The notes beneath the pieces are model-generated. The model was not told the DNA's origin. It did no database searches and saw nothing but the letters and a program-made list of their open reading frames with translations. The position numbers were made by a program, and so were the translations under genes. This document shows positions 59,879-64,000 of a stretch of DNA of 64,000 bases, one piece after another. The stretch covers positions 52,285-116,284 of the forward strand of contig JAZLKZ010000085.1 in the NCBI GenBank assembly GCA_045597845.1. Reading direction: 5' to 3'. This stretch comes from Colimorpha sp045597845 (GTDB lineage Bacteria > Bacteroidota > Bacteroidia > Bacteroidales > P3). Within the stretch, counting starts at the first letter, position 1; each line of letters opens with the position of its first letter.

Positions 59879-59886
59879 CAAAATTA
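59879..59886 (-). promoter_or_regulatory. -7-like box TAATTTTG upstream of the type IIG leader
   Basis: AGTAATTTTGCATA on the minus strand, matching TAnnTTTG; no clean -33 TTTG. TSS would be near 59872, giving the leader of about 300-370 nt to the type IIG gene. Confidence 0.4.
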
Positions 59887-59983
59887 CTAAAAATCTTTGA
59901 AATCCTCCGACATTTTCCACTATTGTCAACAACACTGCTCATTTTATTCCTAAGGGGATAGAAGAAAAACAATATAGGAACCA

Positions 59984-62800
59984 TCAAAGGTTTCTTATCA
60001 AGGTTTCTTTGTAGGCGTTGACATATTCTTGGAATTCGGGGGAGTTGATGATTTGGATATGCTCCGCCAGGCCGACATAGAAACGGGTGATGCCGCCAAA
60101 GTTGTAGATGTTGGTGGAGAGATACCATTCATCATCTTTGCCCGTGAGGTCGTTCTTGGCGGTGGGATATTCCTCTACAAGGAGGTTCTTCGCCATGAGG
60201 TCAAGTTTGAGTTCCACATGATAAGGACGCACTCCCGACATGTGGAAATGGTCGATGCGAATGTCTTTGTGATGGAACTTGTGAGACCACTCTTCATCAA
60301 GGATTTCAACGTAGCCGATTCTTGCAATCTTGAAGACTTTACATTCTGCGCTATCGATTTCATAAGCCACGACAAGGTTGTGTTCAGGCAAAACTTTGTA
60401 GGGTTCAACCTTACGGTCCTTTTGCGAATGACTGTTGGACGAGGAGTAGTTGTGTACGATTACGCAACGTTGGTTGTTACAAGCTTGGGTGAGCGAAGCG
60501 ATATTCTCCGCCATGCCTTTGTAGTATGAGACTTTTTTTTGCAGGATTTGGCGACGGACGGTATCATTCATCTCGCGCGACTCGGAATTGATTCGGATGT
60601 AAGCCTTGCCTTCAAGTTCAACGATGCCATAAGGATAGGGTTCGACATGGATGGCTACAACTTGGTTGTCGTAAAGCAGTTCGATACGGAGATGCATTAT
60701 GGCTTCCAATCCCAACAAGGCTTTCGCAGGGTCTTGCACATGAAGTCTGACATAGTTGTCAACATCACTGATTCTCAGATAGTCCATGTCTCGTTTGACA
60801 CCTTTCACATAGCCTTGGTCGTTCACGCCAAGATAGAGTGTACCACCTGTGGTGGAGTTGAGGAATGCGCAGAGTCCTCTAATGACGTTGCGCTGCTGAA
60901 GAGATTCGTTGGGTTGACCTCCATTCTCGGGAGGGAAAACGATGGACTCTTTAAACTCGACATTGCCACTTTCCACGCCAAGGTAAATGTTGGGTCCCGT
61001 TTCCAGATCGCTCTCCTCCTCGGTCTGAAGGGAGAGGGTGCGAATGATTTCGCGTTTGAGCACGTTGAGGGAAGCACCTGTAACGAGTTGACTCAAACTA
61101 TTGGAGGTTTGCACGATGCGTGCCACTCTGGAAAGCATCGGCGAGGTCTCTTCATATTCAAGGGCGACTTTGTTCAAGGCTTCATCGTGCCCCTGTTCGC
61201 CCCAATAGCGAAGAATGGCGACGATACTTTTGCGGAGCAAAGCCGGAACGGCGTCATTGCAAGAGTCCGGAATGTCGAACTTGATATTGGAGATGTCTTC
61301 ACCATGTGAGAAACGCACGAGGATGCGCAAATAGGTGGTTACAAATTCAATATACTCTGCGGATGATATATCGTTGGCAATGGTAGCCATTACGCTCAAG
61401 ACGGAAAGCAGCTGGAAACGATGCGTAGTATCGAGTAGGTGATGCTGGTAGTTGAACAATAGTCGCACCAAGAGTTTGGGCAAACTCTCGGGAAGAGACT
61501 CCTGCAACTCAGGCTCGGAGTATTGCGGGATATCATCCTCACCGTACGGGAAAAGTCGGATGAATTTTCTCCTGACAGACCTTTCATCAAAGCAGGCTTC
61601 TGCATCGGCTTTCGCGGTGATGAAGCCATCGATTTTTCCATAATAATCTCCTTCCTGGATATTGGAGACCTTGACGTATGCGAGCGCCCCCTTGGCGTAT
61701 CTATCAGGGTTGTGGGTATATACAATAGTGCCTTGGTCTGTTAGCCAGACACAATAGTTGGGTTTGACATCCAACAAGAGCGAGAGGTAGCTGTCATCCA
61801 GTCCGTTTTGGCGACAGTCCTCCACAAGAAACTCGACGAAAGTATCGTCGATAGAGAACAGGGCACTGTCGGGATCGGTAACTACTACAGGAATGACATC
61901 GTTCTTTTCGAGGTTGTTGAAGATAATGTTGGGGTAGTAATAGACAAGACTCTTCTTTGAAGTCACCACCCTTCCCTTCATATATTCATAACTTGGATCG
62001 ATGGTCTCCACCTCCAGGAAACCAAACGAGACGGCAAGGACTCTCACAAGAATCTGTTCGTCCAAAGCATAGCGTTGCAAGGTCTTGGTTTTCAACAAGG
62101 AGGTACGAGGCAAGGCATTTACTACGGCACGTGCAAAACCATCGAGCGTTGGGTCTTCCTGAGATTCGGCGGAGCGCAGTTTGACTGAGGAAAGGAGTCG
62201 GACGCCTGGATCACAAGAGATAGCGGTAGGCAATTTACGTTCGAGGTCGGCGGTCACGACAATGCCTTTAGCGTCGATTCCTACGGCGCCGAAAGCCTTC
62301 AACCACAGCGTTTCGCGCCGGATGGATCCGAAAGAGGCATAGATGCCGACATTGTAGGCTATGATATCAAACAAAGGGGCTTTGATATCACTCCATCTAA
62401 TGCCGACATTGGCGATATTTCTGTGTTCAATGCACTTGATGGCGGCAGCGATGAGTTTGTCTGAAAACTTCGGAACGAGGAGTGTCAGTTCGGATACCAT
62501 GGCAAGAAAAGCAGTCTGACCATCTATAGTGGCGCGAAAATCCTCATCCACCAACAATCTTGCGGCAATCAGCCTCACATTGAATGCACATCGTTCTTTG
62601 ATAGGTTCACATTCTTGAAAGACAGGACGCTGTAGGATTTCCATAATAGCGGCATCAACTCGTTTGTCCAACAATGCCAACGTAGAATCATAGAAAGCAT
62701 CTCTCACCTTGTTTTTGTCAGACAAGTAGTCAATAAGGTTCTCGAAATTGTCATCTATATAATCTTTCTTGAGTTCAAGCCAGAGAGGTGTTCCTTGCAT
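59984..62800 (-). CDS. 938-residue protein with AlbA_2 and WYL domains, role unknown
   Basis: Large soluble protein, 938 residues. Residues about 1-600 have no recognised domain: helical N-terminus, a KAFGAVGIDAK region, VVVTDPDSALFSIDDTFVEFLV, and DYYGKIDGFI. An AlbA_2 (Schlafen-type, DNA/RNA-binding) domain runs from about 612 (VEFKESIVF) through GTLYLGVNDQGYVKGVKRD (654-671) to AYIRINSESREMNDT (733-747). A WYL-type domain follows, about 795-920: VEPYKVLPEHNLVVAYEIDS and KVFKIARIGYVEILDEEW. WYL domains in other proteins sense ligands or regulate defence operons. Its -7 box is TAACTTTG at 62826-62833. It lies upstream of the type IIG gene, same strand. Confidence 0.75.
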   Translation of the reverse strand: MQGTPLWLELKKDYIDDNFENLIDYLSDKNKVRDAFYDSTLALLDKRVDAAIMEILQRPVFQECEPIKERCAFNVRLIAARLLVDEDFRATIDGQTAFLAMVSELTLLVPKFSDKLIAAAIKCIEHRNIANVGIRWSDIKAPLFDIIAYNVGIYASFGSIRRETLWLKAFGAVGIDAKGIVVTADLERKLPTAISCDPGVRLLSSVKLRSAESQEDPTLDGFARAVVNALPRTSLLKTKTLQRYALDEQILVRVLAVSFGFLEVETIDPSYEYMKGRVVTSKKSLVYYYPNIIFNNLEKNDVIPVVVTDPDSALFSIDDTFVEFLVEDCRQNGLDDSYLSLLLDVKPNYCVWLTDQGTIVYTHNPDRYAKGALAYVKVSNIQEGDYYGKIDGFITAKADAEACFDERSVRRKFIRLFPYGEDDIPQYSEPELQESLPESLPKLLVRLLFNYQHHLLDTTHRFQLLSVLSVMATIANDISSAEYIEFVTTYLRILVRFSHGEDISNIKFDIPDSCNDAVPALLRKSIVAILRYWGEQGHDEALNKVALEYEETSPMLSRVARIVQTSNSLSQLVTGASLNVLKREIIRTLSLQTEEESDLETGPNIYLGVESGNVEFKESIVFPPENGGQPNESLQQRNVIRGLCAFLNSTTGGTLYLGVNDQGYVKGVKRDMDYLRISDVDNYVRLHVQDPAKALLGLEAIMHLRIELLYDNQVVAIHVEPYPYGIVELEGKAYIRINSESREMNDTVRRQILQKKVSYYKGMAENIASLTQACNNQRCVIVHNYSSSNSHSQKDRKVEPYKVLPEHNLVVAYEIDSAECKVFKIARIGYVEILDEEWSHKFHHKDIRIDHFHMSGVRPYHVELKLDLMAKNLLVEEYPTAKNDLTGKDDEWYLSTNIYNFGGITRFYVGLAEHIQIINSPEFQEYVNAYKETLIRNL

Positions 62801-62825
62801 AATACAGCAAAATTAAAAACAAATG

Positions 62826-62833
62826 CAAAGTTA
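62826..62833 (-). promoter_or_regulatory. -7 box TAACTTTG for the AlbA/WYL gene
   Basis: GTAACTTTGC on the minus strand about 26 nt upstream of the ATG at 62800. Confidence 0.6.
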
Positions 62834-62924
62834 CAACTTTTTCGTCTATCAAAGCTTTCCTCAAGGAAAAATTATACACAAAAGCACCATATTTGCTATT
62901 TGACGGAAATATTACTCGCAACAA

Positions 62925-62951
62925 AAAAAGGCACCATAGAGGTGCCTTTTT
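62925..62951 (-). terminator. terminator after gcvP
   Basis: Stem AAAAAGGCACC / GGTGCCTTTTT with a 5-nt loop, 17 bp past the gcvP stop on the minus strand. Confidence 0.8.
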
Positions 62952-62967
62952 ACTGCTGTCGATAATT

Positions 62968-64000
62968 TTAGTTTTCGGCGGGCCATACGGGCTGGAGATT
63001 GCGGTCGCCGTAAGCGTCGTCAATCTTGCTGATGGTAGGCCAGTATTTGTCACCGTGCTCCATTGGGAAGGCGGCAGTTTTGCGGCTATAGGGCAAATTC
63101 CACTCATCGGCGCAAACAACCTGCATGGTGTGAGGTGCGTTGGCGATGGGGTTGTTGTGCTCGTCGTACTTGCCGGTCATAATGTCGTCAATTTCCTGAC
63201 GGATAGAGATGAGAGCGTCGCAGAGACGGTCGAGTTCGCTGAGAGGTTCGCTCTCGGTAGGTTCAACCATCAAGGTGTTGTGTACGGGGAAAGCAACGGT
63301 AGGAGCATGGAAACCGTAGTCGTCCAAACGACGTGCGATGTCGCCCACACCGACCTTCAACGAGAACTCGCTGAAATCAACAATCATCTCGTGGCCACAC
63401 ATACCGTTCTTGTTGGTGTAGAGAATCTTGTAGTATTTCTGCAAACGAGCGCGGAGGTAGTTGGCGTTGAGGATGGCATGACGGGTAGCCTCGGTAAGGC
63501 CGTTTCCGCCAAGCATCAACAGGTAGCCATAGGAAATGGGGAGCAACAAAGCGTTGCCGTAGGGAGAAGCAGCCATAGCGTTACCCTTGCTGCCGCCAAC
63601 CTTAACCTGGCTGTGCTTGGGCAGGAAGTCAACCAACTTGGCGCTAACACCGATAGGACCTACGCCAGAGCCGCCACCACCGTGAGGACCTGCGAAGGAC
63701 TTGTGGAGGTTGAGGTGGCAAACATCGGCACCCATACGTCCGGGGCTGGTGATACCAATCTGGGCGTTCATGTTGGCGCCATCCATATAAACAAGACCGC
63801 CAGCGTTGTGGATGATGTCAACGATTTCGAGAATACCTTCTTCGAATGCACCGTGGGTAGAAGGATAGGTAATCATAATGCAGGAGAGGTTGTCCTTGTA
63901 CTGTTCAACCTTTTCCTTGAGGTCGTCGATATCGACATCGCCACGTTCGTTGCACTTTACAACAACAACGGTCATGCCAGCCTTGGCTGCGGAAGCGGGG
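62968..64000 (-). CDS. gcvP: glycine dehydrogenase (aminomethyl-transferring), C-terminal part (N-terminus beyond window)
   Basis: P protein of the glycine cleavage system; decarboxylates glycine with PLP and passes the aminomethyl group to lipoylated GcvH. Only about 344 C-terminal residues are in the window, open at the right edge. The PLP Lys lies in CHLNLHKSFAGPHGGGGSG. Also visible are MIVDFSEFSL, LMVEPTESEPLSELDRLCDA and the final PYSRKTAAFPMEHGDKYWP. It can run in fermentation or in one-carbon synthesis; lipoate ligase is elsewhere in the window. A terminator follows. Confidence 0.95.
   Translation of the reverse strand, partial: PASAAKAGMTVVVVKCNERGDVDIDDLKEKVEQYKDNLSCIMITYPSTHGAFEEGILEIVDIIHNAGGLVYMDGANMNAQIGITSPGRMGADVCHLNLHKSFAGPHGGGGSGVGPIGVSAKLVDFLPKHSQVKVGGSKGNAMAASPYGNALLLPISYGYLLMLGGNGLTEATRHAILNANYLRARLQKYYKILYTNKNGMCGHEMIVDFSEFSLKVGVGDIARRLDDYGFHAPTVAFPVHNTLMVEPTESEPLSELDRLCDALISIRQEIDDIMTGKYDEHNNPIANAPHTMQVVCADEWNLPYSRKTAAFPMEHGDKYWPTISKIDDAYGDRNLQPVWPAEN

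Larger units (their letters stand above)
59527..59983. other. 457-bp region between AlbA/WYL gene and type IIG gene
   Basis: No protein gene. It holds nested perfect hairpins, three copies of a TCCTACGCTT element (one inverted), a terminator-like hairpin and a promoter-like -7 box, all set out as separate entries and in the findings. The remaining bases (about 59888-59983) contain no obvious signal. Confidence 0.75.

Overview
The window looks like a chromosomal segment of an anaerobic member of the Bacteroidales. The evidence is threefold. Many genes are preceded by the Bacteroidota -7 box TAnnTTTG, usually as TATCTTTGC. A type IX secretion gene (porQ), a TonB-dependent receptor with a carboxypeptidase-regulatory-like N-terminus, a LolA-like carrier and a short adenylate kinase are present. 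A lysine-fermentation pair (kamA, kdd) and a carbamate kinase/ornithine carbamoyltransferase pair point to amino-acid fermentation. Most genes lie on the minus strand. No rRNA, phage, insertion sequence or CRISPR array is visible, and one tRNA (anticodon CAT) is present.

Layout. 1-17.9 kb is ordinary core genome: MATE exporter (cut by the window edge), HtrA protease, glycosyltransferase, ABC permease, tsaB, a DUF3298 lipoprotein, a LolA-like protein, folE, an RlmI-type methyltransferase, rpe, YitT, YggS, topB, prmA, truA, sppA, and a secreted esterase with a C-terminal LysM domain. 18-22.5 kb is an accessory patch: an 11-bp tandem repeat, rloB, a truncated rloA joined directly to a truncated hsdR (apparently an internal deletion of a type I restriction-modification/rlo operon), and a DUF4143 ATPase with a 23-bp-period repeat array just upstream of its promoter. 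22.5-35 kb holds adenine deaminase, a porin-like protein, a DASS anion symporter, ornithine carbamoyltransferase, carbamate kinase, an M16-like protein lacking HxxEH, a TonB-dependent receptor and a MORN-type protein. 35-51 kb holds mtaB, an outer-membrane barrel, mpl, msrA, adk, an HD hydrolase, small cysteine-rich and membrane proteins, P5C dehydrogenase, lplA, a lipoprotein hydrolase, porQ, kamA, a four-helix-bundle (S23-like) gene and kdd. 51-57 kb holds a C-terminal processing protease, a FlK-like thioesterase, a NUDIX hydrolase, a TPR lipoprotein, def, ruvX, the tRNA and ilvE. 57-63 kb is a second accessory patch: a single-chain type IIG restriction-methylase behind an unusually structured leader of about 300 bp, then a 938-residue protein with AlbA_2 and WYL domains. 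The window ends inside gcvP.

Many intergenic gaps carry low-complexity, minus-oriented repeats of two recurring flavours (AATTGAGAATT/GAGTTAAGAGTT, and GGTCACTGGTCACT), or 8-9-bp tandem arrays such as ATCTGTAAA. They sit just upstream of the start codons of minus-strand genes and have led to N-terminal over-extension of several open frames (tsaB, the M16-like gene, the HD gene).

The most interesting unexplained material is the leader between the AlbA/WYL gene and the type IIG gene (about 59.5-59.9 kb). It has several perfect nested hairpins, two alternative partners for one strand, a terminator-like hairpin and a 10-bp inverted repeat at the start codon. Next come the hsdR'-'rloA fusion, the spaced repeat array at the DUF4143 ATPase promoter, and a candidate small transcript at about 35.3 kb.
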